A stretch of DNA of 64,000 nucleotides, taken from NCBI GenBank assembly GCA_000227525.2, contig AGIG01000007.1:1-64000 (forward strand), given 5' to 3'. Within the stretch, counting starts at the first letter, position 1, and each line of letters opens with the position of its first letter. A program made the translations under genes and the position numbers. Positions 27,927 through 37,426 of the stretch are shown here, piece by piece. This stretch comes from a gamma proteobacterium HIMB30. Its GTDB lineage: Bacteria > Pseudomonadota > Gammaproteobacteria > Pseudomonadales > Litorivicinaceae. The notes under the pieces are model-generated. The model was not told the DNA's origin. It ran no database searches and saw only the letters and a program-made list of their open reading frames with translations.

Positions 27927-28934
27927 CTATAAGCCGTAGTAATTTCTAAACCAGTCGACAAACTGTGGAATGCCTTCTTCCACCGTGACCTTTGGAGCGT
28001 AACCAATTGCCGCTTTCAGAGCCGACACATCGGCGTGGGTTGCAATGACATCTCCGGGTTGCATGGGAAGTGATTCAACATGGGCTTTCTGGCCACAAGC
28101 ATCTTCAATCAGCTCGAGATAACGAATCAGATCAACCGGTCGATCGGATCCGATATTGTATACACGCCATGGGACGTTCGATGTGCCTGGATTCGGTACC
28201 AAGGGATCGTATGCAGGATCAGGCACTGCGACTTGATCCAACGTACCAATCACCCCATCCACAATGTCCGTAATGAATGTGAAATCACGCTTGTGATAGC
28301 CACCGTTAAATAATTGAACTGTTCCACCGGTCAAGATCGCCCGAGAGAACTTAAATAGCGCCATGTCAGGCCGACCCCATGGGCCATAAACCGTAAAGAA
28401 TCTGAGCCCTGTCGTCGGCAACCCAAACAGGTGACTGTAGGTATGCGCCATCAACTCGTTGGCTTTCTTACTCGCAGCATAAAGGCTTACCGGATGGTCG
28501 ACTGAATCCTCCACACGAAATGGGAGTGATTCATTAGCACCGTAGACAGAACTTGATGATGCATACACCAAATGATCAACTGTGTGATGTCGACAGCACT
28601 CCAGAATATTCATAAAACCAACCAGATTGGCGTCCACGTAGGCATGCGGATTTTCAAGCGAATATCGAACACCCGCCTGTGCAGCCAGGTGCACCACTCG
28701 ATCAATCTGATGGGTCTTAAAAAGCGCCCCTAACGCGTCTCGATCTTCCACACTCGCGCGGATTTCTGTATAGCCCTGTCGCTCCAATAGACGCTGTCCG
28801 CGAGCCTGCTTTAACGAAACTTCGTAGTAATCGTTATAGTTATCAAGACCCACAACCTCGTCACCTCGATCAAGTAGACGATGACTGACGGTTGATCCGA
28901 TGAAGCCGGCCGAACCGGTAACTAAAACACGCAT
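27927..28934 (-). CDS. NAD-dependent epimerase, UDP-glucuronate 4-epimerase type
   Basis: 335-residue extended SDR. Rossmann GSAGFIG (7-13), LDNYNDYY, HLAAQAGVRYSLENP, catalytic S-S-S and YAASKK, and FFTVYGPWGRPDMA, the pattern of CapI/LspL UDP-glucuronate epimerases that supply galacturonate to surface polysaccharide. It stands without other polysaccharide genes. The ATG lies 3 nt after the stop of the TDT transporter gene, so it is probably co-transcribed with it. Confidence 0.88.
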   Translation of the reverse strand: MRVLVTGSAGFIGSTVSHRLLDRGDEVVGLDNYNDYYEVSLKQARGQRLLERQGYTEIRASVEDRDALGALFKTHQIDRVVHLAAQAGVRYSLENPHAYVDANLVGFMNILECCRHHTVDHLVYASSSSVYGANESLPFRVEDSVDHPVSLYAASKKANELMAHTYSHLFGLPTTGLRFFTVYGPWGRPDMALFKFSRAILTGGTVQLFNGGYHKRDFTFITDIVDGVIGTLDQVAVPDPAYDPLVPNPGTSNVPWRVYNIGSDRPVDLIRYLELIEDACGQKAHVESLPMQPGDVIATHADVSALKAAIGYAPKVTVEEGIPQFVDWFRNYYGL

Positions 28935-28937
28935 ACC

Positions 28938-29846
28938 TTAACTCTTTAATAGAATTCGGGCCGATCCAATCAGAGCCCACACAATCAAAGCCGAAACCAG
29001 CAACAATATGACCAAACCGATACCCATAAGGATATCGCGTTCGAGCAGAATACTGTAGGTCGCCAATCCAGTACTCAGCGCTGCCAGTGGAAACCCAAAT
29101 GCCCAGTTCGCGAGTACAAACGGCCGACTCACAACGCGCACAACCATTGGAATCAGGGCCAGTAGCAGGAAGAAGGCGACCGAAAGCAAGACGGCTCCGG
29201 GAACAACTGCCTGATCACCAGCCAGTAGTGACCAAGACACAGATCCGATTGCTGGGGGTGCAACCAGAACCAGTTGAGTACTCTCAAGCTCATTGGGCAT
29301 CGGCTTACCATGAATCAATCTAAAAAATACAACAGGAAGCAACATGAGCCACAAAACAATACCGATCGAAAATCCAAACCAAGCCAACATCACTTCGCCG
29401 GAAGCCATTGCCCCAATGGGTACCACGATATTTCCAACAACAGGGATAAACCAGACAGGCGAGATCATCTCAAGTGCAAGACCGCCTCGGAACCAGCCGT
29501 TAACAAGCCATGCGAGTAGAGTGAAATGCGTCAGCGCTGCAACCCAAATCATGCCGTTGGCAAGCCGCGGCATGTGCGGTGTCAGTAGCGCACTCAAAAG
29601 CATCAGACCAACGGTTAGACAAGCGGGCAACACCCGGAGCTGCGGATTTTCAAACGTTTCTTTCAGTGCGCCTCTCTGGAACTGATGCAAGAGAATTGAA
29701 CCGAAGGTAATCAGCCCAAGGAGTAATGCACCAATCGAAATCAGCCGACCCACACCACTCTCCCAACCACCAAGATCTGAAAGCGCACGCCAGGCAAGCG
29801 CAAGACCGAATAAACTCATCACAGCGGGGGCAAATCGTATTGGCAT
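28938..29846 (-). CDS. TDT-family transporter (TehA/SLAC1-like)
   Basis: 302 residues, about ten TM helices, no signal peptidase site. Order and features (SPVWFIPVVGNIVVP in the middle, GSVSWSLL, WAFGFPLAALSTG near the end) resemble tellurite-resistance/dicarboxylate transporters and SLAC1 anion channels. The substrate cannot be read from the sequence. It sits between uvrB (12 nt after its stop) and the epimerase gene. Confidence 0.82.
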   Translation of the reverse strand: MPIRFAPAVMSLFGLALAWRALSDLGGWESGVGRLISIGALLLGLITFGSILLHQFQRGALKETFENPQLRVLPACLTVGLMLLSALLTPHMPRLANGMIWVAALTHFTLLAWLVNGWFRGGLALEMISPVWFIPVVGNIVVPIGAMASGEVMLAWFGFSIGIVLWLMLLPVVFFRLIHGKPMPNELESTQLVLVAPPAIGSVSWSLLAGDQAVVPGAVLLSVAFFLLLALIPMVVRVVSRPFVLANWAFGFPLAALSTGLATYSILLERDILMGIGLVILLLVSALIVWALIGSARILLKS

Positions 29847-29858
29847 CGTCGTCCTTGA

Positions 29859-31898
29859 TTATTTAAATGCGAGCGACTGTAGCTCAGCGACAGCGTCACG
29901 AATCGCTGCTGCTCGCTCGAATTCTAGGGATTTTGCAGCTTGAAACATTTCATCTTCAAGACGAGTGATCTCTTTTGCAAGCTGTTGCGGTGTCAACGTC
30001 TGTGGATTCTTCGGCATCAAAGCATCAGTTGTGGTCTTCGTGGCTTTATCTTTCGCCTTCCGACCACGTGAACCTGGAGTCTCCCGATGTGCACCCTCCA
30101 TGATATCGTCGATCCGTTTTTTAATCGTTTTGGGCACGATCCCGTGCTCATCATTAAACGCCATCTGTTTCGTACGTCGTCGCTCGGTCTCATCAATTGA
30201 CCGCTGCATCGAATCAGTGATCTTATCGGCGTACAAGATCGCGCGTCCGTTGACATTCCGTGCCGCCCGGCCAATGGTCTGAATCAAAGAGCGATCCGAA
30301 CGCAGAAAGCCTTCTTTGTCCGCGTCCATGACTGCAACCAAGGAGACCTCGGGCATATCAAGGCCTTCTCGCAATAGATTAATCCCGACCAGAACATCGA
30401 ACTCACCTTTCCGTAGATCTCGAATAATTTCCACCCGCTCAACGGTATCAATATCGGAATGCAGGTATCGAACCCGAATACCATGATCCATTAAATAGTC
30501 TGTGAGATCTTCAGCCATCCGCTTGGTCAATACAGTAATCAGCACACGCTCATCGTTCGCAACAACGGCATGAATTTCACTCAAACAATCATCCACCTGC
30601 GAACCTGCAGGTCTCACCTCGAGCGTCGGGTCAACCAAGCCCGTCGGACGAACCACTTGTTCAGCGACTAGCGCTTGATGTTCTTTTTCATAAACACCAG
30701 GTGTCGCAGACACAAATACCATTTGTGGTGCGAGTGATTCCCACTCTTCAAATTTCAGCGGTCTATTATCCAATGCAGACGGAAGACGGAAGCCATACTC
30801 AACCAAGGTTTCCTTCCTTGACCGATCGCCTCGATACATACCTCCAATCTGTGGCACGGTCACATGAGACTCGTCAATCACAAGCAGTGCATCAGGCGGC
30901 AAGTAATCGAATAATGTCGGGGGAGCTTCACCGGGTGGCCGACCTGAAAGGTAGCGTGAGTAATTTTCAATACCCTGGCAGTACCCCAACTCAGCAATCA
31001 TCTCGAGATCAAACTTGGTCCGCTGTTCTAAACGCTGAGCCTCGAGTAACTTACCCTGTTCTCTGAACTGCTCTAACCGCATCTTCAGCTCAGCCTTGAT
31101 ATCATCGAGCGTGTTAACCAAACGATCTTTACTGGTGACATAGTGAGTTTTCGGGTAAACCGTCAGTCGCGGAACTTTGCGAAGTACCTCACCGGTCAGT
31201 GGGTCAAAATAGGAAAGCTGCTCGATTTCATCATCAAAAAGTTCGACCCGCACACCTTCTCGGTCCGATTCCGCCGGAAAAATATCGATCACATCACCGC
31301 GCACTCGATAGGTACCACGCCCAAAATCCATATCATTTCGTTTGTATTGAAGTTCAGCAAGCCGCCGTAGAATCTGCCGTTGATCAATGGTCATTCCTCG
31401 AGTGAGGTGTAATACCATTTCGTGGTAAGCCTCAGGATCACCGAGACCATATATCGATGACACTGTGGCCACGATGATGACATCGTCACGCTCCAGTAAA
31501 GCCTTTGTTGCCGATAAACGCATCTGCTCAATATGATCATTGATCGATGCATCTTTTTCGATAAACGTATCGCTTGCTGGAACATAAGCCTCCGGTTGGT
31601 AGTAGTCGTAATACGATACGAAGTACTCAACAGCATTGTGCGGAAAGAATTCTTTGAATTCTCCGTATAACTGCGCAGCCAAGGTTTTGTTATGCGCCAT
31701 GACGATCGTTGGGCGCTTAATTGATTCGATCACTTTCGCGACAGTAAATGTCTTTCCAGATCCTGTGACACCAAGAAGCGTCTGATGCGCAAGGCCTGCT
31801 TGCACGCCTTCAACTAGCGTTTTGATTGCCGTTGGTTGATCACCGGCGGGTTCATAGTCGGAAATCACCTGAAAAGGATGCGAGATATCGTGGGTCAT
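29859..31898 (-). CDS. uvrB: Excinuclease ABC subunit B
   Basis: 679-residue nucleotide excision repair helicase-like subunit. Walker A GVTGSGKT, the damage-binding beta-hairpin ([12 protein letters not shown]), DESH Walker B, helicase motifs V and VI ([24 protein letters not shown]) and a C-terminal UVR domain. The ATG at 31898 overlaps the preceding stop (ATGA) and matches the family N terminus, so the longer open frame upstream is rejected. No LexA box is seen before it. Confidence 0.97.
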   Translation of the reverse strand: MTHDISHPFQVISDYEPAGDQPTAIKTLVEGVQAGLAHQTLLGVTGSGKTFTVAKVIESIKRPTIVMAHNKTLAAQLYGEFKEFFPHNAVEYFVSYYDYYQPEAYVPASDTFIEKDASINDHIEQMRLSATKALLERDDVIIVATVSSIYGLGDPEAYHEMVLHLTRGMTIDQRQILRRLAELQYKRNDMDFGRGTYRVRGDVIDIFPAESDREGVRVELFDDEIEQLSYFDPLTGEVLRKVPRLTVYPKTHYVTSKDRLVNTLDDIKAELKMRLEQFREQGKLLEAQRLEQRTKFDLEMIAELGYCQGIENYSRYLSGRPPGEAPPTLFDYLPPDALLVIDESHVTVPQIGGMYRGDRSRKETLVEYGFRLPSALDNRPLKFEEWESLAPQMVFVSATPGVYEKEHQALVAEQVVRPTGLVDPTLEVRPAGSQVDDCLSEIHAVVANDERVLITVLTKRMAEDLTDYLMDHGIRVRYLHSDIDTVERVEIIRDLRKGEFDVLVGINLLREGLDMPEVSLVAVMDADKEGFLRSDRSLIQTIGRAARNVNGRAILYADKITDSMQRSIDETERRRTKQMAFNDEHGIVPKTIKKRIDDIMEGAHRETPGSRGRKAKDKATKTTTDALMPKNPQTLTPQQLAKEITRLEDEMFQAAKSLEFERAAAIRDAVAELQSLAFK

Positions 31899-32491
31899 TT
31901 CGATATCACGCTCATCGCGATCTGAATCGCGATCAATGCCACCACCCAACTCGACAAGATACGGATTCCAATGGGAACCTGCTTTGGAAACCATTGATCA
32001 ATCTGTTTTAACAAACCCCCGAAAAAGCTTGCGCTTAATAGCATCGAGATCGCGGCAATCGAGCGAATCAAGTGATCCTCTGACAGATCAGCATGAACCA
32101 AAAAGACCATCGACATCGACAGCGCACTCAAGATAAATATGACCAGCGCTGACAGCCTTGGATCAGTCTTACGACCAAAACACATCCAGGCCGCAACCAA
32201 TAAACCAAGTATCAAGGCGGGTTGCGAGACATCAAAGGAAATCGGACCTAGCAGCGATGCGACGATGATTCCTGAGGCTGCACCGATAAAAACATGAGGA
32301 GCACTTGGCAGATTCTGGACGATCCACAATCCAAACACGAGCCAAAACACCCATGCCAGACTGAGCTCAGATGGCAACATCAAACCTGCATCAATCCGTT
32401 CAATCACCGTTGGATCGGTACCAAGCGCGTGCGCCCATGTCTCTCGAGACAGGGCACTCAGTGAAAATACGAGAAGAGGCTTAACCAACAA
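31895..32491 (-). CDS. Polytopic membrane protein paired with HupE
   Basis: 198 residues with a signal-like N terminus and about five further TM helices. It overlaps hupE by 11 bp and the likely starts are TTG (32491 or 32488), so it is probably translated by coupling. Length and topology are like HupE/UreJ proteins, but the HPxxGxDH and HGxAHG metal signatures are missing. It may be a diverged paralogue or a partner subunit. Function not assigned. Confidence 0.7.
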   Translation of the reverse strand: MLVKPLLVFSLSALSRETWAHALGTDPTVIERIDAGLMLPSELSLAWVFWLVFGLWIVQNLPSAPHVFIGAASGIIVASLLGPISFDVSQPALILGLLVAAWMCFGRKTDPRLSALVIFILSALSMSMVFLVHADLSEDHLIRSIAAISMLLSASFFGGLLKQIDQWFPKQVPIGIRILSSWVVALIAIQIAMSVISK

Positions 32492-33050
32492 GGTAAGTCA
32501 AACCAATCACCGAAATCACGCCTCCACAGCCACGAACCATCAATTCACCGCGTGGTAGTCGGGTTGCAAAACCAATCCCAATTCCAGCCAAATGCAGCAA
32601 CCCAGTTCCGATGACGAAGCCCGCACCATAGGTGAACGCACTGATTTGCCCTGGCATCTCTGTCCCGTGTGCATAGCCATGGAATAAAGCAAAAATCCCG
32701 ACCAATACCATTGCAACCGCGAGCGGTGCTTTGAATCGTAAAGCGATCAGCGCTCCAAGAACCACCCCTGACAATGCAATGACAAACTCAACCAACGGGA
32801 CGTCAAGACCGATGATACCAATCGCGGCACCGACAGCCATGATTGATGGAAAAACGATGGGCAGAATCCATAACGCACGATCGCCGAGGAAAGCACCCCA
32901 TAGACCCACCGCAACCATGGCAATTAAATGATCAAAGCCCAAAATCGGATGCAAAAAACCTGTAATAAACCCACCACCCGCACCTTCTGGAGCGTGCGCA
33001 AAAACGAATGATGGAAAGACAAGAAAAAGGCTAAGTAATCCGTGTTTCAT
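32481..33050 (-). CDS. hupE: HupE/UreJ-family metal (nickel/cobalt) permease
   Basis: 189 residues: cleavable signal peptide (ends FVFA-HA), then six TM helices. The HPILGFDHLIAM motif (HPxxGxDH) and FHGYAHGTE are intact and would bind the metal. The family imports nickel or cobalt for urease, hydrogenase or cobalamin. None of those genes is in the window, so the metal is unknown. AAGGA precedes the ATG. Confidence 0.88.
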   Translation of the reverse strand: MKHGLLSLFLVFPSFVFAHAPEGAGGGFITGFLHPILGFDHLIAMVAVGLWGAFLGDRALWILPIVFPSIMAVGAAIGIIGLDVPLVEFVIALSGVVLGALIALRFKAPLAVAMVLVGIFALFHGYAHGTEMPGQISAFTYGAGFVIGTGLLHLAGIGIGFATRLPRGELMVRGCGGVISVIGLTYLVG

Positions 33051-33060
33051 AAGAATCCTT

Positions 33061-33140
33061 GGGTCTAACAGAATGAATAACGATTAAGCGCGAAGCATCC
33101 TTGCCAGAGCCGCTAAACGATACATCAAATCAACAGACCC
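33061..33140 (-). other. 5' leader of hupE with a closing inverted repeat
   Basis: GGGTCT (33135-33140 side on the minus strand) and AGACCC (33061-33066 side) could pair and enclose about 68 nt, ending just before the AAGGA ribosome site. A metal- or B12-responsive leader is possible, but I see no cobalamin or NiCo riboswitch consensus. The rest of 33051-33193 holds nothing I can name. Confidence 0.25.
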
Positions 33141-33193
33141 TAAAAGCAAGGAAACAAGTGCTCATCGCTCCGCGTAGGATTTCATTTGGGAAT

Positions 33194-33269
33194 TGGCTCC
33201 GCGAGCAGGACTCGAACCTGCGACCAAAAGATTAACAGTCTTCTGCTCTACCAACTGAGCTATCGCGGA
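33194..33269 (-). tRNA. tRNA-Asn (anticodon GTT)
   Basis: A 76-nt cloverleaf: acceptor TCCGCGA/TCGCGGA, anticodon loop CTGTTAA giving GTT, T-arm GGTTCGAGTCC, and encoded CCA. Confidence 0.97.
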
Positions 33270-33286
33270 ACTCAGGTTGGCCGCGA

Positions 33287-33315
33287 ACTTTAATGATTTG
33301 GACGTATTTCGTCAA
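33287..33315 (-). promoter_or_regulatory. Promoter of tRNA-Asn
   Basis: TTGACG (-35), exactly 17 bp, then TAAAGT (-10) and a GC-rich discriminator (TCGCGGCC). Close to the sigma-70 consensus and correctly placed just upstream of the tRNA. Confidence 0.75.
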
Positions 33316-33363
33316 GACCTCGAACCGGATTAGTTGGCTTCGGCGGCTGAATCAGTCGGGTAA

Positions 33364-33606
33364 TTATCTTCGCGCGATTCTTTTCCAGCGTTTTTCCCCA
33401 ATCCCCTTGATTGCGAGGAGCTCTTCCGGGGTATCAATCGGACCAAAGCGAATCCTATATTCAATGATCTTCTGTGCTTTTGATCGTCCAATTCCATCTA
33501 ATGTCTCGGCAATCTCTTGAGCTGATGCCACATTCAAATCAATCGGTTCAGCGAGTGCACCAATCGGAATCAGTGACAGCATGATCGGGAAAATCAAGTG
33601 TTTCAT
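33364..33606 (-). CDS. ComEA-like helix-hairpin-helix protein, secreted
   Basis: 80 residues: signal peptide (MKHLIFPIMLSLIPIGALA-EP), then one ComEA-type HhH unit (IDLNVASAQEIAETLDGIG...IKGIGEKRWKRI). In competent bacteria ComEA binds incoming double-stranded DNA in the periplasm. Small single-HhH versions are widespread in gammaproteobacteria and are not proof of competence. AGGAGGT before the ATG at 33606 is a near-perfect ribosome site and sets the start. Confidence 0.88.
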   Translation of the reverse strand: MKHLIFPIMLSLIPIGALAEPIDLNVASAQEIAETLDGIGRSKAQKIIEYRIRFGPIDTPEELLAIKGIGEKRWKRIARR

Positions 33607-33672
33607 GAGCACCTCCTCAGTGGAGGATAGTGGGCCTGAGATCAGTGACGTCAGAAATCGCTGAGACGCCGG

Positions 33673-34362
33673 TCAGATTTCATCGACAATACGGGCAACG
33701 GCATCCTCGGGACACTCGGCTGCAGTAATGGGCCGACCAATGACCAAATAATCTGATCCGTCTGCGATCGCATCCGTGGGTGTGACGATTCGTGTTTGAT
33801 CATCGCTCGCGGCCCAACGTGGACGAATCCCTGGAGTCACCAAGCAAAACTCACTACCGAATGATTGCCGCAGCCTTGGAGTTTCTTGCGCCGAACATAC
33901 CACACCGTCCAACCCGCAGGTGTGAGCAAGGTGGGCCAGATGATCAACTTGTGACTCAAGATCACGCGATACACCAAGCTCCTGAAGGCCCATTTCCGAT
34001 AGACTGGTTAAAACAGTCACACCGATCAATCGTGGCCGATGGTCTTCACCCTCAAGGATCTCACGAGCAGATCGCATCATATCTGTCCCACCGGAACAAT
34101 GAACATTGGTCATCCAGACGCCCCAGCGAGCGGCAGCCCGAACGGCCTTTGCGCATGTATTCGGAATATCGTGAAACTTGAGATCCAGGAATACCTCAAA
34201 GCCCGCGTCATGACAGATCTCAATGGCGAGTGGTCCAACTGAGGTGAATAACTCTTTACCGATCTTCGCTCGGCACTGCGTATTCGGGATCTTCTTTACG
34301 AGCTCACGTAAATCGTGCTCTGTGGATACATCCAGAGCAACGATGATCCGTGGATCATGCAT
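33673..34362 (-). CDS. pyrF: Orotidine 5'-phosphate decarboxylase
   Basis: 229-residue TIM-barrel enzyme giving UMP from OMP, the last step of de novo pyrimidine synthesis. The catalytic DxKxxD is Asp60-Lys62-Asp65 (LDLKFHDIPNT). The phosphate-binding VTPGIRP and IGRPIT segments are intact. The ATG at 34362 gives [12 protein letters not shown]; its first 8 nt overlap lapA, as in the lapA-pyrF order of many gammaproteobacteria. Confidence 0.96.
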   Translation of the reverse strand: MHDPRIIVALDVSTEHDLRELVKKIPNTQCRAKIGKELFTSVGPLAIEICHDAGFEVFLDLKFHDIPNTCAKAVRAAARWGVWMTNVHCSGGTDMMRSAREILEGEDHRPRLIGVTVLTSLSEMGLQELGVSRDLESQVDHLAHLAHTCGLDGVVCSAQETPRLRQSFGSEFCLVTPGIRPRWAASDDQTRIVTPTDAIADGSDYLVIGRPITAAECPEDAVARIVDEI

Positions 34363-34594
34363 CGACAGACTTCCGCTGCTCGGGGAGCATTGATGCAATG
34401 AGCACTAAAATGCTGCCAGTGACAACCCCGACAAAAAACGTCGTAATGAGAACGACAGCGAGACTCGTTTCCGGGATTTGCAGCCATACGAGATCAATAT
34501 CAACTGGGTCTGAGTTAAACAGATAGAGAACGCAACCGGTCACTAGGAGGGTCGCAACCCAAGTCAAAGTGACCAGCCGTCTCACAAGCTTCAT
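34355..34594 (-). CDS. lapA: LapA-family (DUF1049) inner-membrane protein
   Basis: 79 residues, two TM helices (about 7-27 and 43-68) around the [21 protein letters not shown] segment typical of LapA. In E. coli LapA works with LapB to control LpxC and lipopolysaccharide synthesis; lapB is not seen here. The ATG overlaps the ihfB stop by 4 nt. Confidence 0.88.
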   Translation of the reverse strand: MKLVRRLVTLTWVATLLVTGCVLYLFNSDPVDIDLVWLQIPETSLAVVLITTFFVGVVTGSILVLIASMLPEQRKSVDA

Positions 34595-34902
34595 GCTTTC
34601 CGGGATTCCAGAAATGCAACGTTCACTGCTTCACGCAGCTCTTTACCTGGCTTAAAGTGCGGAACTGCTTTTGAGTCCAAAACCACCGATTCACCGGTTT
34701 TCGGATTTCGCCCTACTCGCGCCCTGCGCTTGTGGAGCGAAAAGGACCCAAATCCCCGTAGCTCGATTCGACCGCCCTCGACCAATTGGCGACTCATACG
34801 GTCAAAAATGGCTTTGACAGCCAGTTCCACATCTTTAGGAGGTAATGTTGGGTAGCGTGTTGCGATGCGTTCAATCAGCATCGACTTCGTAATACCTGAC
34901 AT
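34591..34902 (-). CDS. ihfB: Integration host factor subunit beta
   Basis: 103-residue partner of IhfA. The [21 protein letters not shown] arm and [12 protein letters not shown] tail are canonical. It follows rpsA after a 48-bp gap that holds a strong GC stem-loop, the same order as in E. coli. Confidence 0.96.
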   Translation of the reverse strand: MSGITKSMLIERIATRYPTLPPKDVELAVKAIFDRMSRQLVEGGRIELRGFGSFSLHKRRARVGRNPKTGESVVLDSKAVPHFKPGKELREAVNVAFLESRKA

Positions 34903-34919
34903 ATGACCTTCCGATGTCG

Positions 34920-34938
34920 AGCCGGGCAGTGCCCGGCT
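34920..34938 (-). other. Stem-loop in the rpsA-ihfB gap
   Basis: AGCCGGGC and GCCCGGCT pair over 8 bp around a 3-nt loop. No T-run follows on the minus strand, so it is more likely an mRNA processing or stability element than a full terminator. Confidence 0.6.
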
Positions 34939-34950
34939 TTAATGGCCTGA

Positions 34951-36636
34951 TTACTCGCGGCCTTCCATCTGTGCTTTGATCAGTTCACCGATCGTTGTAG
35001 GGCCAACCTCACCTTCATCAGCGGATGCTTCGTTCAGGTTACGGAGAGCTTCCTTTTCTTCGGCCTCTTCCATCGCACGAACTGATAACGAAATCTGACG
35101 CGTCTTACGATCGACATTTGCGATCTTCGCTTCAACTTCATCACCAACATTCAACACATTGCGAGCGTCTTCCACGCGGTCACGCGACAATTCCGATGCC
35201 TTGAGAACCGCAAGAACGCCGTCGCCAAGATCGACAGTCGCCTGCTTCGCTTCAACTTCAGTGACAGTTCCTTTCACAACTGCACCTTTCTCAGTGCCGG
35301 AAAGGAAGCCACCCATTGGATCTTCTTCCAGTTGCTTCACACCAAGTGAAATGCGCTCACGCTCTGGATCGACTGCCAAAATGACGGCTTCAAGATCTTC
35401 GCCCTTCTTGAAGTTACGAACCGCAACTTCGCCAGGCTCAGACCATGACAGGTCAGACAAGTGAATTAGGCCATCGATGCCACCGTCAAGACCAATGAAT
35501 ACACCGAAGTCTGTAATGGATTTGATCGGACCAGACACTTTCTCGCCTTTCGCATGCGTTGCTGAGAATGCTTCCCATGGATTGACTTTACATTGCTTGA
35601 TACCAAGTGATATCCGACGACGCTCTTCATCAATATCAAGCACCATCACTTCAACTTCATCACCCAAAGAGACGATCTTCGATGGATGCACGTTCTTGTT
35701 CGTCCAATCCATTTCAGAAACGTGGACAAGACCTTCAACGCCCTCTTCGATTTCAGCAAAACAGCCGTAATCTGTGAGGTTAGTGATACGCGCGTTCACA
35801 CGAGTATTCACTGGATAACGATTCTTAATTTCGATCCATGGATCTTCGCCGAGCTGCTTCAGACCGAGTGATACGCGATTACGCTCACGATCGAATTTCA
35901 ATACCTTCACATCAACTTCGTCGCCAACAGCAACAACTTCCGATGGATGCTTGATACGCTTCCATGACATGTCAGTGATGTGCAACAGACCATCGACACC
36001 ACCCAAGTCAACGAACGCACCATAATCAGTCAAGTTCTTCACGATACCCTTCACTGCTTGTCCTTCAACCAGGTTCTCAAGCAGCGCTTCGCGCTCTTCT
36101 GAATTCTCCTGCTCTAGAACTGCGCGGCGTGAAACGACCACGTTGTTGCGGCGCTGATCGAGCTTAATGACCTTGAATTCGAGTTCCTTACCTTCCAAAT
36201 GAGCAACATCACGTACTGGACGAACGTCGACCAAAGATCCAGGTAAGAAGGCACGGATACCAGCGAGATCAACTGTGAATCCACCTTTCACCTTGCCGTT
36301 GATGATACCCATCACGACGGCATTCTCTTCATGCGCTTTTTCGAGGTCGATCCAAGCTTCTGCACGCTTCGCTTTTTCGCGAGACAGGCGTGTCGCACCA
36401 AAACCATCTTCAACCGCGTCCAGGGCGACCTTGACTGAATCGCCGATCGCGATTGCAAGCTCACCTTGTTCGTTAGTGAATTGTGATTTTGGGATCGCTC
36501 CCTCAGACTTCAGACCTGCGTTAACAATGACGAAGTCTGGCTCAATTCCGACTACTGTAGCGTCAACAATGGCGCCTGGAGTCATGTCGATGTCGTTAAG
36601 ACTCTGTTCAAAGAGTTCTGCGAAAGTTTCGCTCAT
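34951..36636 (-). CDS. rpsA: 30S ribosomal protein S1
   Basis: 561 residues with six S1/OB repeats. Repeats 1-2 bind the ribosome and repeats 3-6 (each starting GxVxxxTDYGxFV/xxGVDGLLHxxDMSW type) bind mRNA. Length matches E. coli (557). S1 represses its own translation in E. coli through leader hairpins; here a perfect 10-bp inverted repeat lies in the leader. Confidence 0.98.
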   Translation of the reverse strand: MSETFAELFEQSLNDIDMTPGAIVDATVVGIEPDFVIVNAGLKSEGAIPKSQFTNEQGELAIAIGDSVKVALDAVEDGFGATRLSREKAKRAEAWIDLEKAHEENAVVMGIINGKVKGGFTVDLAGIRAFLPGSLVDVRPVRDVAHLEGKELEFKVIKLDQRRNNVVVSRRAVLEQENSEEREALLENLVEGQAVKGIVKNLTDYGAFVDLGGVDGLLHITDMSWKRIKHPSEVVAVGDEVDVKVLKFDRERNRVSLGLKQLGEDPWIEIKNRYPVNTRVNARITNLTDYGCFAEIEEGVEGLVHVSEMDWTNKNVHPSKIVSLGDEVEVMVLDIDEERRRISLGIKQCKVNPWEAFSATHAKGEKVSGPIKSITDFGVFIGLDGGIDGLIHLSDLSWSEPGEVAVRNFKKGEDLEAVILAVDPERERISLGVKQLEEDPMGGFLSGTEKGAVVKGTVTEVEAKQATVDLGDGVLAVLKASELSRDRVEDARNVLNVGDEVEAKIANVDRKTRQISLSVRAMEEAEEKEALRNLNEASADEGEVGPTTIGELIKAQMEGRE

Positions 36637-36702
36637 TCAAATGTCCTATGGTTTCGGCTTTAAGCCGTCCGCCTGATCAGCCCAAACGGAGTTGGTTTTT
36701 TT

Positions 36703-36742
36703 GATTTCAGTGTGCGTTCTTGCTGATGTCATCACTGAAATC
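36703..36742 (-). promoter_or_regulatory. 10-bp perfect inverted repeat in the rpsA leader
   Basis: GATTTCAGTG (36703-36712) and CACTGAAATC (36733-36742) are exact inverted copies with a 20-nt loop. The hairpin lies between cmk and rpsA, about 65-105 nt before the rpsA ATG. On the minus strand it is followed by A, not T, so it is not a terminator. It is a candidate for S1 autoregulation. Confidence 0.55.
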
Positions 36743-36751
36743 TCGTGTGTT

Positions 36752-37426
36752 CTACGCCAAACCCGTTGCTCGGCATAAGCCTCGTACATCTGCCACCACT
36801 TGGGCAGCTGTTTTATCTGAACTATCAATCACGTACGCGTCATCGGCAGGCACCAGGGGTGCCACCTTGCGCGTTCGATCCCGAACGTCCCGAATTTCGA
36901 GGTCGCGTAGTATAGCGGAACGCTCAACTGTTTGACCAGACTGAATTAATTCTAAGTATCGACGCTCCGCGCGGACCTCAACACTGGCATCCAAAAAGAT
37001 TTTTAAATTGGCATCGGGGAAGACAATAGTTCCGAGGTCACGACCGTCTCCCACAAGCCCCGGATCCCTTGCCTGACGGCGCTGTAAGCCCATCAGGGCA
37101 TCTCGAACAGGTGGATGAATGGCGACTTGGCTCGCCGCATCGGCAACCGCTTGAGTTCTCAGTTGTTCGCCGACTGAGATGCCATTCAACACGATTTCCG
37201 TAGCCTGGGCGTTGTACGGAAAACGTAAATCGAGAGAATTCGAGAGAGCAACGAGCGTGTCAATATCATCGAGCTCGATCCCAGCATCTGTCGCAGCCAA
37301 CCCTAAAATCCGATAAATCGCGCCCGAATCGAGTAAATTAAATCCGAGCTCCAGAGCAATAAGGCGCGCTACGGTTCCTTTTCCAGCACCACTCGGCCCA
37401 TCGATAGTAATGACAGCTACCGTCAC
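36752..37426 (-). CDS. cmk: Cytidylate kinase
   Basis: 224-residue (d)CMP kinase. P-loop GPSGAGKGT at 10-18, LLDSGAIYR and the GDGRDLGTIVFPDA substrate-binding segment are intact. The GTG start overlaps the tyrA/aroA stop by 4 nt. The aroA-cmk-rpsA-ihfB order is a classic gammaproteobacterial arrangement. Confidence 0.96.
   Translation of the reverse strand: MTVAVITIDGPSGAGKGTVARLIALELGFNLLDSGAIYRILGLAATDAGIELDDIDTLVALSNSLDLRFPYNAQATEIVLNGISVGEQLRTQAVADAASQVAIHPPVRDALMGLQRRQARDPGLVGDGRDLGTIVFPDANLKIFLDASVEVRAERRYLELIQSGQTVERSAILRDLEIRDVRDRTRKVAPLVPADDAYVIDSSDKTAAQVVADVRGLCRATGLA

Noticed and set aside
27927-28934. The isolated nucleotide-sugar epimerase next to tRNA-Val as a genomic island border
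   Set aside because: No integrase and no repeat of the tRNA 3' end nearby, and base composition looks like its neighbours.
33051-33193. Cobalamin or NiCo riboswitch before hupE
   Set aside because: A closing stem is possible, but I could not find the conserved B12-box or the NiCo four-way junction sequence.
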